The position numbers and the translations under genes are program-made. Under the pieces are notes generated by a model. That model had not been told where the DNA came from. It was given only the letters and a program-made list of their open reading frames with translations, and made no database searches. A stretch of DNA of 64,000 nt, taken from contig CAZRHE010000004.1 of assembly GCA_964599875.1 (NCBI GenBank), positions 1 through 64,000 of the forward strand, given 5' to 3'. Source of the DNA: RGIG4097 sp964599875. GTDB lineage: Bacteria; Bacillota; Clostridia; Christensenellales; CAG-917. Position 1 is the stretch's first letter. Each line of letters opens with the position of its first letter. This document shows, piece after piece, positions 16,067 to 24,907 of this stretch.

Positions 16067-18391
16067 TTAGTCAAGGTCTTTCCAAAGGGATTTGTACGCT
16101 TTTTCGTGATATTGAATGGTGTCTGCGTATTTGAGTCCCATGTTGTTCGCCTTTTGATTGTAGCGGTCGGTTTGTTTGCCTTCGAGGAGGTCTTTTTCCA
16201 CTTGTTCGCCAACGGTCACGTTTTCGTCGTCGGTCGCGCCGTAGGAGAGGACGTAGTCCGAAGGAAGCACGCCGCTGCCGTCTTCGTTTGCGGTGAGAGT
16301 ATTGCCCGTGCACGCGTTATATGCCGCCGCATCCCACGCCTTGTAAGAGCAAACGAGAACGAAGATACCCGCGTATGCGTTGGACGTAGAACCGCTTTCG
16401 ATGAAGGAATCCGCGAAGCAATAGAAGTTGCCTTCGGTTGCGGTGCCGTCTATGGAGTACGCGCCTGCGCCTTGTTTGATAAGGCCGCGAGCGAGGTCGG
16501 TGAACGCAGAGAGATAACTGCTGTCTTCGCCGTCGGGAGTGATGAGATAACCGAGTCCGTTGTTATTGCTGTCCGAAGAGGTCATGCCGCCGTCGTCACC
16601 GACGAGATACACCCATGCGGTCGCTACTTTGTTGAGCCAGTAGATGCCTTGAGAATAGGTGAGTTCGTTTGCGGTCACGAATGCCTTGACGGATTCGAAA
16701 CTTGCATAGATTTGTTCGACGATGCCGTTTTCGCCGAGTGCGGGAACGGTTTCGATCATATAAGGCATGGAGGGACATTCACTGACGTTGTAGGTGATGC
16801 CGAACTTGCCGTCCGCGTCCTTTCCGAAGGAAAGAATGTTCGCGTAGTTGTTTCCGCCCTCTTTTTGATACGTCGCGTCGGGAGTCTTACCGCCCTTGCC
16901 TGCATCGGAGTAATCGTTGTAGGGGTTTGCAGGGTCGGTCATGGGATCGACGATAGTCACGTCGTCGCCGTAATTAACTTCCGCATCGGGGTCGTAAGAC
17001 GGGTTGGACACGTTCACTTTGATTGCGGAGAGTTTCTTGTCGCGAAGAGTAAGAATATTCTCGGTGGGCATAGTGCCTTCTTTCACGAGGTTGACGAGAT
17101 AATCCGTATCTTCTTGGCTGAGTTTGAGAAGGATGTTTTGCACGAATCCGTAACCGCTACCGTTTTCGTCCACGGTGACTTTGTGGAAGTAGGTGGTGGA
17201 GAGAGATTTCGTGAGTGCATCGCTGTAAGAAGATTCGCTTGCGCCGAAGGATTCTTCGTTATCTTTGACGAGTTTTGCAAATCTTGCGTTGACTTCTTCC
17301 GCGTCCACCGAAACTTCGTTGCCGATATAGCGTTCGAGTTTGGTGATGAGGATAGTCTTCATCTCGCTGTTGAGATAGTAGTCGTAATCGCGATAGTTGG
17401 ACGTGATGTTCTTTTTGAGTTCCGCAATACCTCTGTCGACGTAGGTCGCGAAGTCTTCGTCTGCGATTTCGGTGTCGATATCGAGTTCGATTTCTTTGGA
17501 TTTAATTTTTGCGACGTAAGACGCGTTTGCATTGAAAGAAGAATCGAAGAATCTTTCGCTGACGGTGACGTCGTCGCTATCGGGATCGTAGTCGTCCTCT
17601 TCTTCCTCTTCGGGCATAGTCGCTCTTGCGGTGAGAGTTTCCACCCATTTTGCATAGAGAGTGACGGATTTATCGATTGCGGTGTTTTCGAAATCGAACT
17701 TAACGCCCCAGTCGCCGGAGGTCGTTCCGTTTTGGGTGTACCAGCCGTAGAACGCGTATCCGCTGTAAGTAGGAGTCGAGGGTTGAGTCGCTTTTTGACC
17801 TTTTTGGACGGTCACGGTTTCGACGTCGCTGCCGCCGAGGGATTCGAATCTGACTTTGACGGGATCGGTGACTTCGACGGTTTCTTCCTCTTCATCCTCT
17901 TCCGCGTTATTGTAACTGTCGTCGAGGACGAGGTCTTCGATGATAGAGGCAAGGGACGAATTCATATCCGAGTTGGTTTCGTCGATTGCTTTCGAAATTT
18001 CGCTCTTGGTGAGGAGTTGTTCAAGCGTAACGAGTTCGGGAACCGAACCTGCGGGAAGTTTGCCCGCCGCAACGTACGCTTTCGTGATTTCGTCCTTTGC
18101 AAACAGCACGAGCAATTCGCGTTGAGCGAGGGACTTCACGATATAGTCCGCCGTTTCTTGATAAGTCAAGCCGTAATAATTGACGTAAGTGTACGCATAA
18201 CTGTTGAAACTTGCCGTCAATTCACCTTTGGTCACCGTCGCGGTTTGGTTGCCGTAAGTGACGGTGGCTACGATTTGTTTTGCATCTCTTTCGTCGTTTT
18301 TCTTGAAAATCTCATCGCAGCCGACGAGCGCGCCGACCGTGAAGGAAATCGTAAGAACGAGAGCGAGTGCAAGGATTAGTCTTTTTTTCAT
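16067..18391 (-). CDS. PrsA/SurA-like lipoprotein with inserted InlB-type repeat
   Basis: A 774-residue exported lipoprotein. The signal peptide ends in a VGALVGC lipobox (Cys25). Residues about 40-115 resemble the SurA/PrsA N-terminal chaperone domain (ATVTYGN...TKGELTASF then a QRELLV helix), and the far C-terminus resumes helical chaperone-like sequence. Between them lie acidic runs (EEDEEEE and EEEEEDD) and at about 190-260 an InlB/Listeria-Bacteroides repeat with its GYAFYGWYTQNG and VTLYAKWVE ends. No clear rotamase domain motif was seen. It lies 104 bp after mfd, the position of prsA in many Firmicutes, but has its own promoter. A role in folding or trapping secreted proteins is inferred. 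Confidence 0.75.
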   Translation of the reverse strand: MKKRLILALALVLTISFTVGALVGCDEIFKKNDERDAKQIVATVTYGNQTATVTKGELTASFNSYAYTYVNYYGLTYQETADYIVKSLAQRELLVLFAKDEITKAYVAAGKLPAGSVPELVTLEQLLTKSEISKAIDETNSDMNSSLASIIEDLVLDDSYNNAEEDEEEETVEVTDPVKVRFESLGGSDVETVTVQKGQKATQPSTPTYSGYAFYGWYTQNGTTSGDWGVKFDFENTAIDKSVTLYAKWVETLTARATMPEEEEEDDYDPDSDDVTVSERFFDSSFNANASYVAKIKSKEIELDIDTEIADEDFATYVDRGIAELKKNITSNYRDYDYYLNSEMKTILITKLERYIGNEVSVDAEEVNARFAKLVKDNEESFGASESSYSDALTKSLSTTYFHKVTVDENGSGYGFVQNILLKLSQEDTDYLVNLVKEGTMPTENILTLRDKKLSAIKVNVSNPSYDPDAEVNYGDDVTIVDPMTDPANPYNDYSDAGKGGKTPDATYQKEGGNNYANILSFGKDADGKFGITYNVSECPSMPYMIETVPALGENGIVEQIYASFESVKAFVTANELTYSQGIYWLNKVATAWVYLVGDDGGMTSSDSNNNGLGYLITPDGEDSSYLSAFTDLARGLIKQGAGAYSIDGTATEGNFYCFADSFIESGSTSNAYAGIFVLVCSYKAWDAAAYNACTGNTLTANEDGSGVLPSDYVLSYGATDDENVTVGEQVEKDLLEGKQTDRYNQKANNMGLKYADTIQYHEKAYKSLWKDLD

Positions 18392-18434
18392 AATTTATCT
18401 CCGTATGCGGATATAATTTTACAATAGTATTGAT

Positions 18435-18463
18435 ATTATACACGCAAGTGCGCGCATAGGCAA
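18435..18463 (-). promoter_or_regulatory. Promoter of the PrsA-like gene
   Basis: TTGCCT, 17 bp, TATAAT. The spacer ATGCGCGCACTTGCGTG is nearly the same as the spacer of the promoter at 45404-45432 (14 of 17 positions), hinting at a shared regulator. Confidence 0.7.
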
Positions 18464-18495
18464 GCGTTTTTTCAAGGTTGCGCCCTTTTTGAGGT

Positions 18496-21400
18496 TTAAT
18501 CGAGAGCGGACGCAAAGAAATTAAGCATCTTTTCTATCTTCTCTTCGGGGGATAAACCTTTGATGTCGAACACGAGAGAGGGCGGAATCGTACTCGTCAG
18601 CACGACGCTGTCCGCGTGAGTCGCGACCGAGCGCATAAGCCCCTCGTTTGTGAAAACGTCCGCGTCGAAGAAACTTGCCCCCGCGCCCCTACCGTCGATA
18701 ACGATTTTGGATACGCCGAAATTCTTCGCCAAATTTTTGAGTAGGGACACGTTTATGAGATTCATAAGCGGCTTGTCGGGCGCGCCGTAAACGTCCGTGA
18801 GTTTCTTCACGAGTGCGTCCCGCGACGAGAAAGATTGCACGCTTGCGATTTCCTTGTATATGCGCATTTTGTCCCGCCCCGCGACGTAACCTTCTCTGAT
18901 ATAGGCGGAAGCATCCACCTTCATAGTCACGTCCTTGACGTCCTTATGCGGCACGCCGGTACGCAATTCTTCGATGGTTTCGTTGAGAAGTTCGACGTAC
19001 ATTTCGTAGCCGACCTTTTCGATGTGTCCGTGTTGTTCGGCGCCTAAAATATTGCCCGCTCCGCGTATACTTAAATCGCTTAAAGCGATTTTAAATCCGC
19101 TTCCTATCTCTACGTTGTCGAGAAGCGCTTGCAATCTCTTTTCGGCAATCTCGGTCAAACTTCCGTCTTCGGGAACGGTGAAATAGGCGTGAGCAAGCGC
19201 ACCTCGTCTTCCCACTCTTCCGCGAAGTTGATACAGTTGCGAAAGTCCGAATCTTCCCGCGTTCAAAACTATCAGCGTGTTAGCGTCGGGAAGGTCTATG
19301 CCGTTTTCGATGATCGTCGTCGCGATAAGCACGTCATATTGTTTGTCGTAAAACGCGCTCATTCTCTTTTCGAGTTCGGTCGGATTCATCTGCCCGTGCG
19401 CCGTGATTATGCGCACTCCCCCGTCAAGTATTGCGTGAAGTTTTTGAGAATATACGTCGAGCGCCTCTATATCGTTCAAAAGTATGAGCACTTGTCCGCC
19501 CCTTGCACATTCTCTTGCAACGGCGTCTTTGACGAGAGTATCCGAATACGGCGTGACGTAAGTTTGCACGGGGAGTCTGCCTTTCGGCGCGGTTTCGAGC
19601 ATGGATATGTCCCTTATTCCCGAAAGCGCCATGTTGAGAGTGCGCGGAATGGGAGTCGCGGACAAGGTCAAAACGTTTACGCCCGGATAACGCTCTTTGA
19701 GTTTTTCCTTGTGATTCACTCCGAATCGTTGCTCCTCGTCCAAAACGAGAAGACCTAAATCGTTGAATTTTACCTTATTCGAAAGCACCTTATGCGTCGC
19801 GATTACGACGTGCAAAGTGCCCTCTTCGAGCCTCTTTAAGACTTCGGAATTTTCCTTCCCCGATTGCAATCTCGTGAGGAGGGCGCAATCTATATCGAAC
19901 TTTTCAAGGCGGGGTTTCAGCGTTTCGTAGTGCTGTCTTGCAAGGATTGTCGTGGGCGCGAGAAGGACGGCTTGTTTTGCGTCGATTATGGTCTTGAACA
20001 TTGCGCGGAAAGCGACTTCGGTTTTGCCGAATCCGACGTCCCCGATGACTATGCGGTCCATAATTTTTCCGCTCTCCATATCCTTCTTTATATCGTCTAT
20101 CGCTTTGAGTTGGTCGACGGTTTCTTCATACGGGAAATCGTCCTCGAATTCCTTTTGCCAAACGGTGTCTTCAGAATATTTGTATCCTTGCTTTTTCTCT
20201 CTCAAAGCGTAAAGTTCGAGCAAATTGACTGCAAGTTTACGGACGGAAGACCGCACCTTTTCTTTCTCTTTTTCGAATTCTTTTCCGCCGAGTTTGTTAA
20301 GACGAGGATGCTCTTCGCCGATGAATTTTTGTAGGTTATCGGTCTGGTCCGCGGCAACGTATAAAGTGTCGCCGTCGCGATATTTGAGCACGATATATTC
20401 CTTTTCGAAATCCCCCGTTTTCATAATCGTCGTGCCCTCGCATATTCCTATGCCGTGAACACGATGCACTACGTAATCACCCTGTTTCGGTGCGATAAAC
20501 TGCGTTTTCTGCGAAATTACGCTTTCGCCGTGCTTTTTGCCGATACATTCCGAAACGCCGACTACAAGCACTTTCAGGTGCGGATAGCAAAAGCCGCTTT
20601 CTATCTTGAGCGGGGTGACGAGGACGCCCTCTCCGTCCTCTCCCGTAGCGTCGCCGAACTCACTGTAACGGGCAAAAACGTCCCCTTCGTTTAGGCTCCT
20701 GACGACGGACTTCGCTTTCTCTTCGCTGCCGCAGCAAAGCACGACTTTATATCCGCTCTGTCTGAAACTTTTCAGGTCGTTAAATATGCTTCCCGCATCA
20801 AGATAATATTTGCTGACGGGCAAGCATTTAGGCTCTATAAGCATAGTCGGTTCGAACAAGGGATTGGACAGAGCGAGAGAAGTGAAACTCACTTTTCTGA
20901 GAAGCAAAATCGCGTGCTTGAACTCGTGATAATCATACACCGCAGTCGAATGTTCGGGAAGGACTTCTCCGCTTTCCGACAGCGCGGCTATTCGTCCGCT
21001 GAACTCCTTGCCGAGAACGGCGAGTTTTTCGTTTATCGCTTTCGGCTCGTCGAAAATCACTACGACTTGTCTGCCCGTCTTCTTCCCCACGTAATTTAGA
21101 TAATCGAATATGGACGCACTTTCGTCGTCGAAAGGCAACGCCCACACCGCGGACGGATCGTTTGCGCCTGCGTGCAAAGTATCTATAAAGCGGCTTGCGT
21201 TTTCGTTGTCGCGATATGCGGAAAGTTTTTTCTTTATATTTTCGACTTGATTTTCGTCGAACAAAATTTCTCCCGCGGGTGCGACGAGCAGTCTTTCGAC
21301 CTCTCCGAGAGAGCGCATTTCTTCCACGTCTATGACCTTGATTTCTTCGACGAGTTCATCGAAAAAGTCTATTCTGTACGCCTTGCCGTCGACCGCATAT

Positions 21401-21951
21401 ACGTCGAGAATATCCCCTCTCAAAGAAAAATCGCCTATTTCGGCTATGGATTCCTGCCTGACATATCCCGAATTTACGAGTTTATCCGCAACCTCTTGAG
21501 GGGATACGATATCCTCTTTCGCGATTGAAAACGAATACTTTTCAAATAGGTCGGGCTTGGGTAATTTTTGAACGAGCGCGTCTGCGGACACCACCAAAGT
21601 TTCCACGTCGCCCGACACGAAAGAGGTCAAAGCGATTATGCGGTCGCGGGATAATTTGTTCCCCATTCCGCCCCTATGGAAAAGGACGTCGTCGCGATGA
21701 GGGAAATAAATGGTCGAACCGCTTTCATAAGATTCGATTTTGCGCCGAATACTGGATGCGGACAATGCGTCCGCGGTGACGTACAATTTGACTGCGGGAA
21801 TAGCGTAACCGAGATGCGCTTTTGCGCCCTCCGTCAAACGCAACACCGAAACGGCGGCAAGCGCGCCGTCTTTAAGGCGTTTGTCACCGAGCCCCGCAAG
21901 GGGCGCGAGTTTTCCGCCAAGGTGTGATAAAGTCAAATGTTCGGGAATCAT
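18496..21951 (-). CDS. mfd: Transcription-repair coupling factor
   Basis: An 1151-residue DNA translocase that removes stalled RNA polymerase and recruits UvrA. Seen in order: UvrB-like N-terminal domains (GSTIYFPHRDDVLFHRGG region), the RNA-polymerase-interacting domain (GDYVVHRVHGIGICEG near 500), helicase motif I GDVGFGKTEVAFRA near 640, the DEEQ box LDEEQRFGV, helicase motifs up to QLRGRVGR, and a C-terminal TRCF domain. Length is normal. Its start overlaps the stop of pth by 4 bp, so the two are translationally coupled. Confidence 0.98.
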   Translation of the reverse strand: MIPEHLTLSHLGGKLAPLAGLGDKRLKDGALAAVSVLRLTEGAKAHLGYAIPAVKLYVTADALSASSIRRKIESYESGSTIYFPHRDDVLFHRGGMGNKLSRDRIIALTSFVSGDVETLVVSADALVQKLPKPDLFEKYSFSIAKEDIVSPQEVADKLVNSGYVRQESIAEIGDFSLRGDILDVYAVDGKAYRIDFFDELVEEIKVIDVEEMRSLGEVERLLVAPAGEILFDENQVENIKKKLSAYRDNENASRFIDTLHAGANDPSAVWALPFDDESASIFDYLNYVGKKTGRQVVVIFDEPKAINEKLAVLGKEFSGRIAALSESGEVLPEHSTAVYDYHEFKHAILLLRKVSFTSLALSNPLFEPTMLIEPKCLPVSKYYLDAGSIFNDLKSFRQSGYKVVLCCGSEEKAKSVVRSLNEGDVFARYSEFGDATGEDGEGVLVTPLKIESGFCYPHLKVLVVGVSECIGKKHGESVISQKTQFIAPKQGDYVVHRVHGIGICEGTTIMKTGDFEKEYIVLKYRDGDTLYVAADQTDNLQKFIGEEHPRLNKLGGKEFEKEKEKVRSSVRKLAVNLLELYALREKKQGYKYSEDTVWQKEFEDDFPYEETVDQLKAIDDIKKDMESGKIMDRIVIGDVGFGKTEVAFRAMFKTIIDAKQAVLLAPTTILARQHYETLKPRLEKFDIDCALLTRLQSGKENSEVLKRLEEGTLHVVIATHKVLSNKVKFNDLGLLVLDEEQRFGVNHKEKLKERYPGVNVLTLSATPIPRTLNMALSGIRDISMLETAPKGRLPVQTYVTPYSDTLVKDAVARECARGGQVLILLNDIEALDVYSQKLHAILDGGVRIITAHGQMNPTELEKRMSAFYDKQYDVLIATTIIENGIDLPDANTLIVLNAGRFGLSQLYQLRGRVGRRGALAHAYFTVPEDGSLTEIAEKRLQALLDNVEIGSGFKIALSDLSIRGAGNILGAEQHGHIEKVGYEMYVELLNETIEELRTGVPHKDVKDVTMKVDASAYIREGYVAGRDKMRIYKEIASVQSFSSRDALVKKLTDVYGAPDKPLMNLINVSLLKNLAKNFGVSKIVIDGRGAGASFFDADVFTNEGLMRSVATHADSVVLTSTIPPSLVFDIKGLSPEEKIEKMLNFFASALD

Positions 21952-22532
21952 TTTTTTCTATTCAAAACTTCTTCTATACGTTGAACGTCCTTGCCTTCTA
22001 TAAGGTCGACGACTGCGTCGGCAACAGCGTTTATACCCTCGTACAAAGCGGGTTGATCTGCATAATCGACCTTTGAAAGTACGAAATCGATAAGTTCAAC
22101 GTCCTTTTGTGCAAGTTCGCCGTTCTTTATGCCTATTCTCATTCGCTTGAAATCAGTGCGTTCGAGCCTGCCCACTATGTTTCTCATTCCGTTGTGAGTA
22201 CCCGCACTTCCTTCCTCTCTCATACGGGTTTTCCCCGTGGGCAAATCCGCGTCGTCGTACACCACGACGAGTTCGTCCTTGACGTCCACCTTATATTTTT
22301 TGACGAGAGCATACACCGCGTTTCCCGACAAATTCATAAACGTATCCGGTTTTGCAAGGACGAATTTCACGCCGTTATGCGTGCCCTCCGCAACGTGCGA
22401 CTCCGTGCTTTTTTGGTTGACGAATTTTGCGCCGAGTTTCTTCGCAACGACGTCGAGAGCCATAAACCCTACGTTGTGATAAGTGCTTTTGTACTTCGCT
22501 CCGGGATTGCCCAGTCCTACGATAAGATACAT
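21948..22532 (-). CDS. pth: Peptidyl-tRNA hydrolase
   Basis: A 194-residue enzyme that frees tRNA from dropped-off peptidyl-tRNA. The N-terminal IVGLGNPGAKYKSTYHNVGF contains the catalytic His, and KPDTFMNLSGNAV, VYDDADLPTGKTRMREEGS and GTHNGMRNI follow as expected. AAGGAG precedes the ATG. Placed between the GlmU homologue and mfd, as in many Firmicutes. Confidence 0.98.
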   Translation of the reverse strand: MYLIVGLGNPGAKYKSTYHNVGFMALDVVAKKLGAKFVNQKSTESHVAEGTHNGVKFVLAKPDTFMNLSGNAVYALVKKYKVDVKDELVVVYDDADLPTGKTRMREEGSAGTHNGMRNIVGRLERTDFKRMRIGIKNGELAQKDVELIDFVLSKVDYADQPALYEGINAVADAVVDLIEGKDVQRIEEVLNRKK

Positions 22533-22549
22533 ATTTCTCCTTTTGAAGG

Positions 22550-23539
22550 TTATTCCTTCTTGCGAGTCGTGGCGCGGACGCGCCCTATCGTAAACGTATT
22601 TTTATCTATGCTGTCGGTGACGGTAGTCCCCGCGCCGACAAACGAATTATCTCCGATTTCAAGGGGTGCGACGAGGTTAACGTTTGCTCCTATAAAACAC
22701 CCGTCCCCGACCTTCGTCCTATGCTTGTTTTTGCCGTCGTAATTGCAAAAGACGGTGCCGCATCCGACGTTCGTCTTTTTGCCGATTTCGGCATCTCCGA
22801 TATAGGTAAGGTGCGCGGATTTCGTCCCGTCCCCTATAATCGACTTTTTGATTTCGACGAAATCTCCTATTCTGCAATCTTCCCCGACCGTTGCGCCGCG
22901 AAGTCTTGCAAACGGACCTACGCTCGTGCGTGCGCCCACGCGCGAATCCACAATATGCGAATAAGCGCAAACCGCGCCCGCGTCTATCCTGCTGTTTTCA
23001 ACGTAAGACGCCTCGACCGTGCCGTATATCTCGCTATCCCCGATTATACGGGAAAACGGCAACACTTTGCTACCCTTATAAAGGGTAACCGTGTCGTCGA
23101 TAAACACCGTATCCGAGGACGGAATAACGACGCCTGCGTTCAAGTGTCGCTCGATAATTCGTCCTTTTAGGATATTATACACTATATTATAAGATTTTGC
23201 ACTATCAAGTTTGCAAAATTCGTCGGAGTGCATTTCCGTATCCGGAACGGCGTATCCCGAAAGATAAATCCCCTCGAAATTATCCCCGAAAGAAAGCGCC
23301 TTTATCCCCTTTCTTTTCATCTTTGCGACGATGCGGTTTAGGTCCGCAAGGCGCACGAGAGGCATATCCGTATCCAAAACGACGACGGCTTTATCCGACG
23401 GAATATCCGACGGGCGGACGTCGGAAAGAAAAACGTGTTCGACCGCCGAAAATTCTCTTTCAAGATATTCCGCGGTTTTTCTGCCGAGGATTTTATCCTC
23501 GAATTTGCCGTATTTTATTATCACGAAAAAATCAAACAT
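22550..23539 (-). CDS. GlmU-like glucosamine-1-phosphate acetyltransferase with degenerate N-terminal domain
   Basis: A 329-residue protein, against about 455 for GlmU. The C-terminal left-handed beta-helix (about 125-329) is intact and highly similar to GlmU: VGPFARLRG, FVEIKKSIIGDGTKS, the catalytic His in SAHLTYIGDAEIG, and CNYDGKNKHRTKVGD. The N-terminal 120 residues are shortened and lack the GxGTRM nucleotide loop of the uridylyltransferase; only a VVVLDTDMPLV stretch recalls the Rossmann fold. It probably makes GlcNAc-1-phosphate but not UDP-GlcNAc, so another pyrophosphorylase would be needed. No Shine-Dalgarno site precedes the ATG. Confidence 0.88.
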   Translation of the reverse strand: MFDFFVIIKYGKFEDKILGRKTAEYLEREFSAVEHVFLSDVRPSDIPSDKAVVVLDTDMPLVRLADLNRIVAKMKRKGIKALSFGDNFEGIYLSGYAVPDTEMHSDEFCKLDSAKSYNIVYNILKGRIIERHLNAGVVIPSSDTVFIDDTVTLYKGSKVLPFSRIIGDSEIYGTVEASYVENSRIDAGAVCAYSHIVDSRVGARTSVGPFARLRGATVGEDCRIGDFVEIKKSIIGDGTKSAHLTYIGDAEIGKKTNVGCGTVFCNYDGKNKHRTKVGDGCFIGANVNLVAPLEIGDNSFVGAGTTVTDSIDKNTFTIGRVRATTRKKE

Positions 23540-23676
23540 ATATCATCATATTCGCACCACGCGAAAAAGATACGAAAAATCTGTCATAAAACCTTGCGTT
23601 TTCGGATTTTAACGTGATAAGTTGTTCTCGTCGCAGGCTGTCCGTACGGGCGAATAAACCGTAAAGGAGAAAGTCT

Positions 23677-23847
23677 ATGAGCAAAAAGAAAATCGTATGC
23701 ACTTTGGTATCCGTTTTGCTATCTGTTCTTGCAACCGTTCTGGGTTGCGTTTTCGGAATCGACGTCGATTTCTCGGACGCTATTCCGTCCGACGACACCG
23801 CATACGCCACGGACTTCTTATCCGACGAAGCGCACGGACAGAATTGA
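23677..23847 (+). CDS. Small putative lipoprotein, 56 residues
   Basis: A short gene with AAGGAG eight bases before the ATG and a strong terminator after the stop. The product starts MSKKK, has one hydrophobic segment (about 7-28) with a possible lipobox TVLGC at Cys24, and then an acidic, Ser/Asp-rich exposed tail. It matches no family that I know. It lies between the GlmU-like gene and tadA on the opposite strand. A weak promoter (TTGCGT, 18 bp, TAAGTT) is upstream at 23594. The strong translation and termination signals argue it is real. Confidence 0.6.
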   Translation: MSKKKIVCTLVSVLLSVLATVLGCVFGIDVDFSDAIPSDDTAYATDFLSDEAHGQN

Positions 23848-23858
23848 CTTTGCGGCAG

Positions 23859-23892
23859 AAAAACGCGACGAGGGAATCTCGTCGCGTTTTTT
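23859..23892 (+). terminator. Terminator of the small lipoprotein gene
   Basis: AAAACGCGACGAG and CTCGTCGCGTTTT arms, 5-nt loop, then T residues. Confidence 0.8.
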
Positions 23893-23974
23893 CGTATCGT
23901 ATAAATTTTGATTGTCGATTTGCGTTATAAAAATAAAACGGATTTCACGCCCATATGGCGTCGAAAAGTCGCAA

Positions 23975-24442
23975 CTACTCTTTGTTCTCTTTCTTTTTCA
24001 ACCGCTTATTTTTGAAAAAGTCGCTGACGATGGAGGAACATTCCTCTTTCAGCACTCCGCCCTCGACGGACACCGTATGATTGAAAAGTCCGTCTTCGAA
24101 TATGTTGATTTTGCTCCCCGCCGCCCCCGTTTTTTCGTCGTATGCGCCGAAGTAAAGCGCACGTACGCGGGACAGCACCATTGCCATAGCGCACATGGGA
24201 CAAGGCTCTAACGTAACGTACACGTCGCAATCTTCGAGCCACCAATTATCCACGACCTCGGTTGCTTTGCCGAGCGCGAGAATTTCCGCGTGCGACGTCG
24301 CGCGATTATCCCTTTCCTTTCTATTTTCGCTTTCCGCGATTATCTTTCCGTCCTTGACGACGACCGCGCCTACGGGGACTTCGTCCGCCTCTGCGCTTGC
24401 GCGTGCAAGTTCGATTGCTCTACGCATGAATTTTTCTTCCAT
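23975..24442 (-). CDS. tadA: tRNA-specific adenosine deaminase
   Basis: A 155-residue zinc deaminase converting A34 to inosine in tRNA-Arg. The signature is complete: SHAEILAL with zinc His and catalytic Glu near 57, then LEPCPMCAMAMV with the two zinc cysteines near 87. GAGGAATT precedes the ATG, 6 bp after the rlmH stop. It is the last gene of the yycJ-CPBP-CPBP-rlmH-tadA cluster. Confidence 0.95.
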   Translation of the reverse strand: MEEKFMRRAIELARASAEADEVPVGAVVVKDGKIIAESENRKERDNRATSHAEILALGKATEVVDNWWLEDCDVYVTLEPCPMCAMAMVLSRVRALYFGAYDEKTGAAGSKINIFEDGLFNHTVSVEGGVLKEECSSIVSDFFKNKRLKKKENKE

Positions 24443-24448
24443 AATTCC

Positions 24449-24907
24449 TCACTTGTGATAGGGCAAGCCCGCGTTTATCGTGAGCGCCCTATAAATCTGC
24501 TCGCTTGCCATAACCCTGAACATTTGATGAGGGAAAGTCATCTTGCCAAAAGACAAAACGAAATCCGCTTTCTTTCTCGTGTCGTCGTTATGTCCGTGAC
24601 TGCCACCGATGAGAAAACTAAATTCCCCCTCTCCGTCTATGCATTTTTTGTTTATGAGTAGGGCTAAATCCTCGCTTGACAATTCCTTTCCTCTTCCGTC
24701 GAGGAGAATAATATATCCTTTCGCCTTTTCAAGAAGTCTTTCGCCCTCTATACGGCTCTGCTCTTCGGGAGTTTTCGACTGCGGCGCGTCGGGAATTTCA
24801 ATAACCGAAAAATCCGCGAAACGAGATATGCGCTTTGCATATTCGCTCACCGCGGAAGAATAGTAATTTTCTTTGATTTTGCCAACTGCTATAAGGTTGA
24901 TTTTCAT
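24449..24907 (-). CDS. rlmH: 23S rRNA pseudouridine-1915 N3-methyltransferase
   Basis: A 152-residue SPOUT-fold methyltransferase that modifies helix 69 of 23S rRNA. Markers are MKINLIAVGKIKENYYS at the start, the SAM-binding knot FLIGGSHGH near 100, and the ending YRALTINAGLPYHK. The start at 24907 forms an ATGA overlap with the upstream protease stop. In many Firmicutes rlmH lies near yycJ and htrA; here two CPBP proteases occupy the htrA position. Confidence 0.96.
   Translation of the reverse strand: MKINLIAVGKIKENYYSSAVSEYAKRISRFADFSVIEIPDAPQSKTPEEQSRIEGERLLEKAKGYIILLDGRGKELSSEDLALLINKKCIDGEGEFSFLIGGSHGHNDDTRKKADFVLSFGKMTFPHQMFRVMASEQIYRALTINAGLPYHK

Noticed and set aside
16106..18379. 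A 757-codon open frame opposite the PrsA-like lipoprotein gene
   Set aside because: The minus-strand gene has promoter, signal peptide, lipobox and terminator; the plus-strand frame has none of these.
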